From positions 124,001 through 188,000 of the forward strand of contig JALBYC010000017.1 in assembly GCA_023212645.1 (NCBI GenBank): a stretch of 64,000 nt of DNA, in the 5' to 3' direction. The notes beneath the pieces were generated by a model. That model saw only the letters and a program-made list of their open reading frames with translations, did no database searches and was not told the DNA's origin. A program made the position numbers and the translations under genes. Positions 11,366 to 19,785 of this stretch are shown here, one piece after another. Source of the DNA: Farysia itapuensis (lineage: Eukaryota > Basidiomycota > Ustilaginomycetes > Ustilaginales > Ustilaginaceae). Positions within the stretch are counted from its first letter, which is position 1. Every line of letters starts with the position of its first letter.

Positions 11366-14300
11366 ATGCGGTATCCAGCTGTACTGGCTGGCCTGCTGGC
11401 ATTGCTGCTGGCAGCACAGTCGTCTCTGGCCCTTTCCAAGTCAGAAGCAGGAAAGATCGATTGGCATATCCCACGCATCGGTGTGCCACACGTGTCCAAC
11501 ACCTCGGCAACCCCATACTTGACACCTCGCTTTCACCGCATCATTCGACCCGACGCAGACAGCAAGGACAAGGCACAGACCGCCATCTTTGTTGCCACAG
11601 AGTCGAATGTCGTAGGTGCGCTCAACCCTCGCAACGGCGCCATTGTATGGAGACAGGTGCTCGAAAGCGATGACCAGGTGTTGCTCCAGAAGCAATTTGG
11701 TCAGGTGGCATTGTCCGTATCAGGCAACGGGGGAGCCAATGTTCGTCTCTTTCATGCTTTCACTGGGTTCTTGATTTGGGAAACGCGACAGCACTCTCCT
11801 CGAGATGGACTGCTGCCTGAGCCTGGTGTGCCGGCGGCCGATGCCACTTTCCTTCGAACCGATTCGGATCCAGCTGCTGACATCGTCACAATCGCCAACG
11901 GCCACACTGTGCGCAGGCTGGAAGGTGCCTATGGTAGAGAAGTTTGGCGCTGGGAGCCTCAAGATGATCTGTCGCGTCGATCTCTCATCCGAGTCGTTGC
12001 AAACAAGGAGAAAGTGTATGTCGTCTCGCTTGCCCGAAACACGGGTTCCGGCCTGAACAGCATCAGCGTTTCCACGCTGTCCGCCATCAATGGCGAATTG
12101 CTGCAGTCCCACGACATTGCCTCTGGCGTCAGGAGTGCTGCCGATGTAGTCATCTTGCCGTGGGCGCGTTTGCCCAATCTGCCTGCGACAGCTAATCCAG
12201 GAGCTTGGGTCGCCTGGCTCAACAAAGACGGAACTGTCCGGGCTGCCTCTCTCGACCCGCCCAACAAACGCCTTGCGCAACCGCAAGTCGTCTACTCGAA
12301 GCGTGCAGAAGCGCTCTTCACCAGTCTCGTCGACGCAGGCATGGGCGACAAGGGTCTCTTTGTTGCCCGTCGTTCCGACGGAATGGCAGAAGTACTGCGC
12401 GTGGCGGTCGATGCAAAGTTCACCAGCTTCTGGGAGTTCGAGGAAGACGCTCACGACGCCGTCTACACAGGCACTTATGACCGTTCGGGCAAGGCTTATA
12501 TGCAGCGCATCTTTTTCTCACGTGCACAGCACCTGATGAACTTCCACTTCCTCTGGGCGGATGCCAACAATGGCGGCGAAGGTCAAGTGAGCGGCTTCTC
12601 GTTCCAGTACGACCACGATCTACACGGCAATGTGCTTGGCGCATCTTTTGAAGCGAGTCCTGTGGGTCAATACCAATTGGCCACACGTACCTTACTGGTG
12701 ACTTCAAGTGGGTCCATTCGCATGCTGCTCGAAGACAAGCACCAGTGGATTCTCGAGGAAAGTCTTACCCAGTCCACACATGCCGTAATGGTTGACTTGC
12801 CCGAACGCAAACTCACCTCGCTCGACGGCGGACCGGCAAGTCTGGATCACGAGGGCTTCTTTCACCGTCTGATCCGCCACACTGTCTCGCTGCGCGACCT
12901 GCCGGAATATATGATTGCATTCGGCAAGCGCTTCGCGACTGGCTCGTATGGAAGCTTGGAGCAGTTTGGCCTGGCTTCCAAATCGGCCTCTTCTATTCCC
13001 ACCACGGCAGCAGCGACTACCGCTATGGTCAAAGAGGGCTCCAAGCCCGCCAAGAAAGCGGTAGAACCCGTGGACAAACCCTCGTCTCTGGCAAGTCGTG
13101 TAGCGTCGGGCAACACGACCTCGCAGCTGTTCCGCGATCCGTTTGGGTTCCGCAAATTGGTGGTGGTCGCCACGGCCAAAGGCAAATTGTACGCGCTCGA
13201 CACAATTGCCAACGACGCCATCGTCTGGGAGAAATCTCTGGTCGGTTACGGAGATGGCGAGGGCGAATTCGAACCCAAGGTCCAGATCAAGCTTCTGGAA
13301 ACCGTACGTGATCTTTCCACAGACGGAAAAAGTCCACTCATGGCTATTGTCGCCCAAGTCGAGCTGCAGCCAGGACTGGTCAATACGCGTGTTTTCCAGC
13401 TGAACCCGCTGACAGGCGAGTTCCTACACGATGCACTCTCGGGTCAGACGGTGTTTTTGGGCACGTGTGTCGATGCGTTCCTGCTACCCGCTTCTGTCGA
13501 AGATCCGGGCGAGAAGCAGCGAGCTTTGGGCTTGGTTGACAGCAAGAATCAGCTGCATCTGTATCCGGACACGCTGGCAGTTGCCGAGCGATTTGCGCCT
13601 ATCTCGGACCAGTTCTTCTTTTCGGTCCGTAAGCCCTCGACCAGCGGTGCTGGGGCTACATTTGCCGGGTACACGATCGAAAAGGGTGTCAGCAGTATCC
13701 ACCGTTCGCGCCAGGTGTGGAGCTTGCCCCTGCCTGTGGGTGAAGAAGTGATGCAGGTGCTGCAGGCTCCTTCTCGCGACGTGATTGCTTCGCTCGGGCG
13801 GGTCCTCGGCGACCGAACGACGCTGTACAAGTACCTCAACCCTCACGCTCAGCTGGTATCTACCATCTCGTCAGCGCTCAGTCAAGCACATGTCTACCTC
13901 ATGGACACTGTCACTGGCGGTGTGCTGTACGAAGCGTTGCTGGAAGAAGTGGACACGTCCAAGCCGGTGCGTGCGCTGCTGGTCGAGAATTGGCTGGTGT
14001 ATACATACGCCCTCCGCTCTGCCGATGAAGGCGTTTCGTCACGTATCGTCACTGTGGAACTGTTTGAGCCTGCGGTGGAAGTAATGGCTGCTGCCAGCAG
14101 CAGGAACAAGGTCGCACAGGCTTGGGGTGGCTTGACGGGCAACTTTAGCAGTTTCACTGGTGCAGGCGCTACTCAGAAGCCCGGAAGCGCTGCTGCGACA
14201 CCGGTGGCGTACGCGCAAACATACCTATTCCAAGGCGGCATCGTGGAAGCGCTCGGCAGTACGACGACCAAATTCGGCATCTCGCTCAAGAACCTCCTCG

Positions 14301-14695
14301 TCGCTACTGATCGGGAGACGATTGTCTCGATTCCACGCAAGTTGCTCGACCCACGTCGACCGCTGGGCAAACCGACGAAATCCGAGCAGGAAGAGTACCT
14401 GATTCCCTACTCGCCGCTCATTCCCAGCGATCCCAAGTGGATTCTCAATCACGTTTTCCCGGCCGCCCGCATTCGTGCATTTACCTCGGGCGCAGCACTG
14501 CTCGAGTCGACATCGCTCGTGTACGCGCACGGTCTTGACACCTTCCTCACGCGCACTGCACCGTCCGGCCAATTTGATCTGCTGTCAGAGTCGTTCAACA
14601 AGGCACAGCTGCTGTTCACCATCGCCCTGCTCAGCGTTGGTATCATCGTTACCCGTCCTCTCGTCAAAAACCGTGCACTCGCAGCTCGATGGTAA
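11366..14695 (+). CDS. emc1: ER membrane protein complex subunit 1 (EMC1)
   Basis: Largest subunit of the EMC insertase, which inserts tail-anchored and multipass proteins in the ER membrane; most of this subunit is lumenal. It is a single exon of 1109 residues. The chosen ATG (11366) begins a signal peptide, MRYPAVLAGLLALLLAAQSS, whereas the upstream in-frame codon would bury it. PQQ-like beta-propeller repeats follow: TESNVVGALNPRNGAIVWRQ near residue 80, FLIWETRQ, and GKLYALDTIANDAIVWEK near 610. The C-terminal conserved domain (DUF1620) contains NLLVATDRETIVSIPRKLLD and DPRRPLGKPT. A transmembrane helix lies at about 1076-1095 (LLFTIALLSVGIIVTRPLV), followed by a short basic tail. Length and domain order match the family. 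Confidence 0.94.
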   Translation: MRYPAVLAGLLALLLAAQSSLALSKSEAGKIDWHIPRIGVPHVSNTSATPYLTPRFHRIIRPDADSKDKAQTAIFVATESNVVGALNPRNGAIVWRQVLESDDQVLLQKQFGQVALSVSGNGGANVRLFHAFTGFLIWETRQHSPRDGLLPEPGVPAADATFLRTDSDPAADIVTIANGHTVRRLEGAYGREVWRWEPQDDLSRRSLIRVVANKEKVYVVSLARNTGSGLNSISVSTLSAINGELLQSHDIASGVRSAADVVILPWARLPNLPATANPGAWVAWLNKDGTVRAASLDPPNKRLAQPQVVYSKRAEALFTSLVDAGMGDKGLFVARRSDGMAEVLRVAVDAKFTSFWEFEEDAHDAVYTGTYDRSGKAYMQRIFFSRAQHLMNFHFLWADANNGGEGQVSGFSFQYDHDLHGNVLGASFEASPVGQYQLATRTLLVTSSGSIRMLLEDKHQWILEESLTQSTHAVMVDLPERKLTSLDGGPASLDHEGFFHRLIRHTVSLRDLPEYMIAFGKRFATGSYGSLEQFGLASKSASSIPTTAAATTAMVKEGSKPAKKAVEPVDKPSSLASRVASGNTTSQLFRDPFGFRKLVVVATAKGKLYALDTIANDAIVWEKSLVGYGDGEGEFEPKVQIKLLETVRDLSTDGKSPLMAIVAQVELQPGLVNTRVFQLNPLTGEFLHDALSGQTVFLGTCVDAFLLPASVEDPGEKQRALGLVDSKNQLHLYPDTLAVAERFAPISDQFFFSVRKPSTSGAGATFAGYTIEKGVSSIHRSRQVWSLPLPVGEEVMQVLQAPSRDVIASLGRVLGDRTTLYKYLNPHAQLVSTISSALSQAHVYLMDTVTGGVLYEALLEEVDTSKPVRALLVENWLVYTYALRSADEGVSSRIVTVELFEPAVEVMAAASSRNKVAQAWGGLTGNFSSFTGAGATQKPGSAAATPVAYAQTYLFQGGIVEALGSTTTKFGISLKNLLVATDRETIVSIPRKLLDPRRPLGKPTKSEQEEYLIPYSPLIPSDPKWILNHVFPAARIRAFTSGAALLESTSLVYAHGLDTFLTRTAPSGQFDLLSESFNKAQLLFTIALLSVGIIVTRPLVKNRALAARW

Positions 14696-14819
14696 TGCGC
14701 GCACACACACACACTAGAAAGCAGCAGGAAACAATTCAAGAATACAATCATCCGGATACAAGTACAAAACGGCGTGCGGGGAACGATGAGCGCGGCGGTG
14801 TAAGGGAGAGAGGAGTAGA

Positions 14820-15848
14820 CTACTTGGACGCACCAGCAGCAGCAGTAGTGGCGGTGGTGGAAGAAGCAGCGTTGGGCTGATCTGCATCGTCGTGGTGGTC
14901 GTACGAAGCGTTTGTGTGGGTATTGTCGTCGAGCGTGGCGCGAATCCGCTCGTTTTCACGTCTCAGTTCATCCAACTGCGAGTTTAGATCGCCCATGGCC
15001 TGGTCCATGAGTAGTTTCTCCAACGTCCACTTCTCGATGTTGCTTGCCTCGTTGTGTTTCAGGTCCTGGATGTAGCGTACGGCGGCGTGGATGATGGCGC
15101 CCTTGTTGGTGTTTTTCGAGTCGCAGCCGGGGACGATGTGGGACAAGTTGATGATGCCGTCGTTGATGGCTGATCTTCGACGACGTTCGACTTCCTTGTG
15201 GTTGTCTTTACGCTGACGGTCCATTTCGGGACCACGGGGACGTTTGAGACCGTGATGTGGCGAAGAGGGTGATTCGGATCGGTCGTACAGGCCTGATTCG
15301 TCGGCCTCGTGGGACTGATTGGAAGCAGCAGCGAGCGAGCCGAGGCTGGCAATGGCAGCTGCCGTTGCCGAGTCTGTCGCTGACTTGGCAGCTGCAATGG
15401 CGGCAGATGTTCGCGCCGCATCCAGATCCTTGCTGTCCTCGTCCATGTAGTCAGAGTTGGCATTGTTTGCGTCGTTCAGCTCTGCGTCTTTGCCGAAGTT
15501 GGCGCCAGTGGTGCCGGGCGTGCGCTTAAAGGCAGACGATGCAGACGCGATGCTGGTCAGCGCACTGGCGGCCTGACCCAAACCAGCTGGGAGCGACGCA
15601 GCTTCGGGGTGATTCGCGCTACTACTGCCTTCGGAACTGGCCCCCCGACCTTTTGCCTCGGCCGCACGCGCGGCGGCGACAATCTTGGCGAGTTCGGCCT
15701 GGTTGAGTGCGGCGAGGATGTTGGACACGTCGCGCTCCATTCCGTCCCTCTCTGGCTCTCCTGCGGCGCGCTCGCCCGGATTGAGCGCGGGGTCGAGAGA
15801 GGTTGACGAAGCACTAGGCCCATTCTGTGGCGGTGTCGCACTCGGCAT
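14820..15848 (-). CDS. cbf1: Cbf1-like bHLH leucine-zipper transcription factor
   Basis: Basic helix-loop-helix factor expected to bind CACGTG E-boxes; yeast Cbf1 acts at centromere CDEI elements and methionine-pathway promoters. Single exon, 342 residues. The bHLH starts near residue 210 with KDNHKEVERRRRSAINDGI; His, Glu and Arg of the E-box contact set are present. The loop is long (GCDSKNTNKG), helix 2 is AIIHAAVRYIQDL, and then comes the Cbf1-diagnostic stretch NIEKWTLEKLLMDQ leading into a coiled coil of about 35 residues. The N-terminal 200 residues are Ala/Ser-rich and not conserved. An Ino4- or USF-type factor is the alternative, but the EKWTLEKLL segment favours Cbf1. Tail-to-tail with emc1, 124 bp apart. 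Confidence 0.85.
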   Translation of the reverse strand: MPSATPPQNGPSASSTSLDPALNPGERAAGEPERDGMERDVSNILAALNQAELAKIVAAARAAEAKGRGASSEGSSSANHPEAASLPAGLGQAASALTSIASASSAFKRTPGTTGANFGKDAELNDANNANSDYMDEDSKDLDAARTSAAIAAAKSATDSATAAAIASLGSLAAASNQSHEADESGLYDRSESPSSPHHGLKRPRGPEMDRQRKDNHKEVERRRRSAINDGIINLSHIVPGCDSKNTNKGAIIHAAVRYIQDLKHNEASNIEKWTLEKLLMDQAMGDLNSQLDELRRENERIRATLDDNTHTNASYDHHDDADQPNAASSTTATTAAAGASK

Positions 15849-16555
15849 GATGTGCTCTTACACGCCACGTTATGGCCAACGATGGCCCAAAGAGGATTTT
15901 GAGGAGGGGCAAAGGAAGCAGTGTGTGTTGGTCTTGTAAAACTCGACGCGGGGTTCGAGAGCCAACTTTCCGTGTCGCGATAATGGATTATTTCGTGGTC
16001 ACGGGATGATGGTGGTGAGGACAGGTCACGTTTTCATTTCCCTCGTGCCTGTGCGAAACTCGAACCCAAATGGTCCCAACTCCCAGGCATTTTTCCAAGC
16101 CTATCGTGCGAGAAGCGGCGTGTTCGATTCGCCGCAGCTGGCCCCCTCCAAGGCATACCTTTGGTGCCACTTGTCTTGAGCTCCTTCTTCCAACATCGTT
16201 CAGGGAAAGTGAAAGGCTTCTTGTCAGTTGCTCGACCCGGATGGACCAGCATGGGTGGTCAAGTCGTGAGTGTATAAGTGCTGCGCTTTTGAGTGTGCAT
16301 TAGAGAATCGTGAACCGTAAGTTGCCAGCCAAAATTGTTATTCTCTGGGCCATGAATATTCCTCGAGCCAAGCTGAAATTCGCGCATTACAGCTTGGACA
16401 CGGGTGGAATACAGTCGGTTGTAATCCGAACGAGGATTTGTTCTTGTCGCAGATTTTCTTCTACATCGCCTTTGTCCCCTCTCTGCGCTCCGCTCACTCT
16501 CTCTCTTCTTCTCACCATCTCCCTTGATCACCCTTAGATAGCATATTCTTTCAAA
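15849..16555. promoter_or_regulatory. Divergent intergenic region, cbf1 / eIF5A
   Basis: 707 bp between start codons. On the eIF5A side, 16450-16550 is strongly C/T-rich, the usual leader of highly expressed fungal translation genes. A GC hairpin around 16112-16130 encloses TTCGATT and superficially looks like a tRNA T-arm, but no tRNA can be folded around it. Confidence 0.5.
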
Positions 16556-17208
16556 ATGGTATGTGGCGTTGAAGACGCGGTCAGGCGCAGCTCTGGCAGT
16601 CCCAACTGACTCGATTCCATATCTTCGCACCCTTCTCCAACAGTCCGCTTCCGACGATGAGCAGCACAATGTCAACTTCGAGACCGCCGATGCCGGCTCG
16701 TCGCTTACTTTCCCCATGCAGTGCTCTGCTCTCCGAAAGTCGGGTCACGTCGTCATCAAGGGCCGTCCCTGCAAGGTAAGTTTGAGCGCAAATGGCGTTG
16801 CTACGCATGCTTTCTTCTTGACGCTAATACCTTCTCTCCTCCCCCTCCAAACAGATCGTAGACATGTCGACCTCCAAGACTGGAAAGCACGGACACGCCA
16901 AGGTCCACCTGGTCGCCGTCGACATTTTCACCGGCAAGAAGCTCGAAGACATTTCCCCCTCGACCCACAACATGGACGTGCCCAACGTTCAGCGAAACGA
17001 GTTCCAGCTGGTCAACGTTGACGACGGTTTCCTCAACCTCATGACCAACGACGGTGACACCAAGGACGATGTCAAGGTCCCCGATGGTGAGCTCGGTGAA
17101 CAGATCCAGGCCGCCTTCGACGACGGCAAGGACCTCATGGTCACCATTGTCTCTGCCATGGGTGAGGAGCACTGCCTCTCCTTCAAGGACGCTCCCCAGG
17201 GAAAGTAA
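16556..17208 (+). CDS. Translation factor eIF5A, with ATG-only first exon
   Basis: Hypusine-containing factor that promotes peptide-bond formation and termination at stalled ribosomes. Exons: 16556-16558 (the ATG alone), 16644-16775 and 16855-17208, giving 162 residues. The first donor GTATGT directly follows the ATG and the acceptor is CAACAG. The joined N-terminus reads [20 protein letters not shown], as in fungal eIF5A. The hypusine site is Lys56 within [12 protein letters not shown], in the basic N-terminal SH3-like domain; the C-terminal OB-fold domain ends [11 protein letters not shown]. Introns are 85 and 79 nt. A start at a downstream ATG would remove conserved residues, so the micro-exon model is preferred. 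A CT-rich leader suggests strong expression. Tail-to-tail with the coiled-coil gene, 641 bp away. Confidence 0.95.
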
Positions 17209-17849
17209 TCTAAAAGCTGCTGTCCCATCATTCACAGCTGTATACTACTCCCTCTCCCACTCATCCTCTCCCCCCTTTTTCGTCCTCCTTCCTACCCCCC
17301 AAAACATTGATCACACCCGCTCCCCCTTCTTTTCGTTTTGAATAGCAGCTTCTTGTTTTTCAAACGCACAGCCGTGGAGACAGTGCAATGCAGCTCTCAT
17401 TACCATCACGCACACGACAAGTAGTGGTCGACTTCGAGTCTGCACTAGCCCAGAGCCCAAGATCGTGTGTGCACACGGACCAACTTGTGTCCGTTTTTTT
17501 GGTGTACTAGCTGCGTGAGAGCGCAAGTAGTCTGCTAGATCTGCAATGATTTGGGCTGTAGAGATGTCGTCGTCACATCTTGCATGCGGTGCCGCGTGAT
17601 GAGCTATTGCGTCTACTGTGTGCAAGAATGCGTGTAGAATCCAGCAGTGTGACGGTCGAGATTGCCTTTCCCTCAAACTGTCGCCAATCGTCTGCCAAGC
17701 TTCATACCTGTTGGCGACTCACAGAAAGCGCACGTACACGAACTCGTTGGCAATGCAGCATGAACTATCACATTGGTATCATGAGGTGGACATTAGGGGG
17801 AGGGATATAGCGAGTCCGGTAGCCGGGTATCAAAGGGTCTATGCGGACG
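17209..17849. other. Intergenic region between eIF5A and the coiled-coil gene, with hairpin plus T7
   Basis: Both flanking genes end here. The first 130 bp are pyrimidine-rich and presumably the eIF5A 3' UTR. At 17475-17494 a perfect 6-bp stem (ACGGAC / GTCCGT, 8-nt loop) runs directly into seven T residues (17494-17500). About 45 bp upstream, 17431-17441 resembles a Pol III B box (ACTTCGAGTCT). No protein-coding signal was found. Confidence 0.4.
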
Positions 17850-18470
17850 TTAGTGGGCGGCGGCGACCTGGGGCTGGGGCTGAGCGGCGTAGGTGGGCTC
17901 CTGGGCGTGAGTACCGTTAGCTGCAGCGTGAGTGGCGGGGGTAGCGGTGGAGGTTGGCTCCGAGTGAACGGCGGGAGCGGTAGTGGCAGCGGGTGCACCT
18001 GAGCCGACAGCTGCACCAGCACTGGGAGCAGTAGCACCGGCAACGGGGGCCGGGGTGGTGTGGTGGGGCTCAGTAGCCTTGGTCAGCGCAGCCTGTTGTT
18101 GGTGTCGCTGCTGATCAGCCGTGTTCTTCTGCTGGTGAGCTGAAGCAAGCTTCTGCTCCTTGGTCTGCAGTGTACCTCGGTGGTTGTTGACGTCCTTGGC
18201 CAGCGTGTCGAGCTTCATCTTCTTCTCCTCGAGCGTGCGCACGGCAGCATTGTGCTTGGTCTGCGCCTTTTCCAGCTTGGCTTGCAGCTTGTGCTCCTTC
18301 TTGATGGCCTTCTGGTGCTCCTTTTCGGCTTTGGCGTGCTGCTTGCGCAGTTTGGCGTCCTTCTTCTGTTCCTTTTCAAACGTCTTCTCGGCAGACTTGA
18401 CCTGTTTGGCGTCGGCCTTCTCCTCCTTGGCGATCACTTTTTCTTCCTTCTTAACTTGCTTGCTGTCCAT
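17850..18470 (-). CDS. Lys/Glu-rich coiled-coil protein with Ala/Pro/Thr-rich tail
   Basis: Not assigned to a family with certainty. Single exon, 206 residues, starting MDSKQVKKEEKVIAKEEKAD; an upstream in-frame ATG at 18515 would add 15 hydrophobic residues and put the start beyond the TATA box spacing, so I prefer 18470. Residues 1-130 are highly charged (Lys, Glu, Ala, Gln) with heptad-like spacing, predicting a long coiled coil. Residues 131-206 are Ala/Pro/Thr-rich and probably disordered. No membrane segment or signal peptide. It resembles in style the Ncp1-like DNA-binding coiled-coil proteins annotated in some basidiomycetes, but that is a weak impression. The upstream TATA box, AGGGG elements and a CRE palindrome suggest a stress-regulated gene, unlike its neighbours. 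Confidence 0.7.
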   Translation of the reverse strand: MDSKQVKKEEKVIAKEEKADAKQVKSAEKTFEKEQKKDAKLRKQHAKAEKEHQKAIKKEHKLQAKLEKAQTKHNAAVRTLEEKKMKLDTLAKDVNNHRGTLQTKEQKLASAHQQKNTADQQRHQQQAALTKATEPHHTTPAPVAGATAPSAGAAVGSGAPAATTAPAVHSEPTSTATPATHAAANGTHAQEPTYAAQPQPQVAAAH

Positions 18471-18532
18471 GTTGACTAGAGAGTAGATAATGATGTAGGT
18501 GGATGGAATCGTCAAGGTCGTACCAATGCAGA

Positions 18533-18544
18533 TTATATACCCCT
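18533..18544 (-). promoter_or_regulatory. TATA box abutting an AGGGG (STRE-type) element
   Basis: Read on the minus strand, AGGGG (18544-18540) is followed by TATATAA (18539-18533), about 63 bp upstream of the coiled-coil gene's ATG. A second AGGGG is on the plus strand at 18648-18652. AGGGG is the core of the yeast stress-response element; its function here is inferred. Confidence 0.5.
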
Positions 18545-18691
18545 CTGGTCAGCTGACGACCCGAGAAAGGAAATTTTTACCAAAAATAGAGGTTCCATCA
18601 CCATGCAACGCCGCATCCACAAATACCGGGTTAATTGACATTAAAAAAGGGGAGAAAAAGACCCGAATTAAATTCCACGAACGATGATGAG

Positions 18692-18699
18692 TGACGTCA
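18692..18699. promoter_or_regulatory. Perfect CRE palindrome TGACGTCA
   Basis: Full 8-bp ATF/CREB-type palindrome in the 569-bp divergent region between the coiled-coil gene (222 bp upstream of its ATG) and asf1 (341 bp upstream of its ATG). It could serve either gene. The rest of this region shows no other clear signal. Confidence 0.45.
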
Positions 18700-19039
18700 T
18701 GACATCAACCTCATTGGCTGGCTTGCCATATTCGGCGACAATGTGAATGTCAAACGCCGCCAGCTAGTGCGCTCGGCTTTTCACGTCCCTGCATTAGTGT
18801 GCCGATGTCATCCACCCGCCTTTCTGCCAACTAGATGGTCAGCGTGCTCATACGTCGTTGCATAAAGGTCACGTGCGGTCTATGATATGTTAGATCATGG
18901 TTTCGTGTGTTGCACTCTGCGCGTCGCGCAAAGTGAACGACGAAATTGGAAGTTGTGTAGCGTGTGTGTTCGTGTGTGCCTTTGTGTCCTCCCACTCCTT
19001 TCACAGTTCAGACCTAGGTATCCCTTTTTTTCTTGCACC

Positions 19040-19675
19040 ATGTCCATCGTCCATCTTCAGAGCGTCGAGATCCTGAACGCAGAGGCGCAATTCGCGGACC
19101 CGTATATCTTCAAAATCACATTCGAGTGCATCTCGCCCCTGGAGGATGACATTGAATGGAAGCTCGTCTACGTCGGCTCGGCTGGAGACGAAAAGTACGA
19201 CCAGGTGTTGGACGACTGTATGGTCGGGCCGGTCCCAGTTGGTAAGTATCTCGCTTTCCTTCCCGCAGGAAAAGTGGATGGCAGCTGACCTGTTTGGGTA
19301 TGCGTAGGTGTGAATTCGTTCGAGTTCGAGGCGGCCGCACCATCACCATCGAAAATTCCAGAAGAGGACCTACTAGGTGTGACTGTGATCCTGCTTACGG
19401 CCTCGTACAAGGACCAGGAATTCATCCGCGTCGGGTACTACGTCAACAATGCATACTCGAGCGAAGAGCTGCGTGAAAACCCGCCGGAGAAGGTGGACCT
19501 CTCGCAGATCACGCGCGAGGTGTTGGTATCCAAACCAAGAGTGACACGCTTCAACATCAAGTGGGACGAGAGCTCGGTGCCTACCAATGCAGGTGCGACG
19601 CCGGGTATTGGCAGTCTTGCCGACAACGCAGATCTTACCTCCGCACCCACAACGTCCCAGGTCTCTGTACAATAA
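19040..19675 (+). CDS. asf1: Histone H3-H4 chaperone Asf1
   Basis: Binds H3-H4 dimers and hands them to CAF-1 or HIRA during nucleosome assembly. Exons 19040-19241 and 19308-19675 (66-nt intron, splitting the Gly codon of PVGVNSFEF), 189 residues. The conserved immunoglobulin-like core is complete: [44 protein letters not shown], the run [42 protein letters not shown], and the C-terminal strand VTRFNIKWD. The tail after the core (about 30 residues, [14 protein letters not shown]...) is short and Ser/Thr-rich, without the long acidic tail of yeast Asf1, so it is more like animal Asf1 in length. Confidence 0.95.
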
Positions 19676-19785
19676 CCATTCCCTTCCCCCCTCCATCCGC
19701 GCATTTTCGCAACACAGCATTGGCAATTATACTGGGACAAAAGTGACATTACAAGTACAAAGGGTTGGGAGAAAGGCCCGGTGAC

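Noticed and set aside
16090..16170. tRNA-like T-arm (GTTCGATTC with GC stem)
   Set aside because: Neither strand gives a D-arm, anticodon arm and 7-bp acceptor at the right spacing, and the T-stem pairs in the wrong register.
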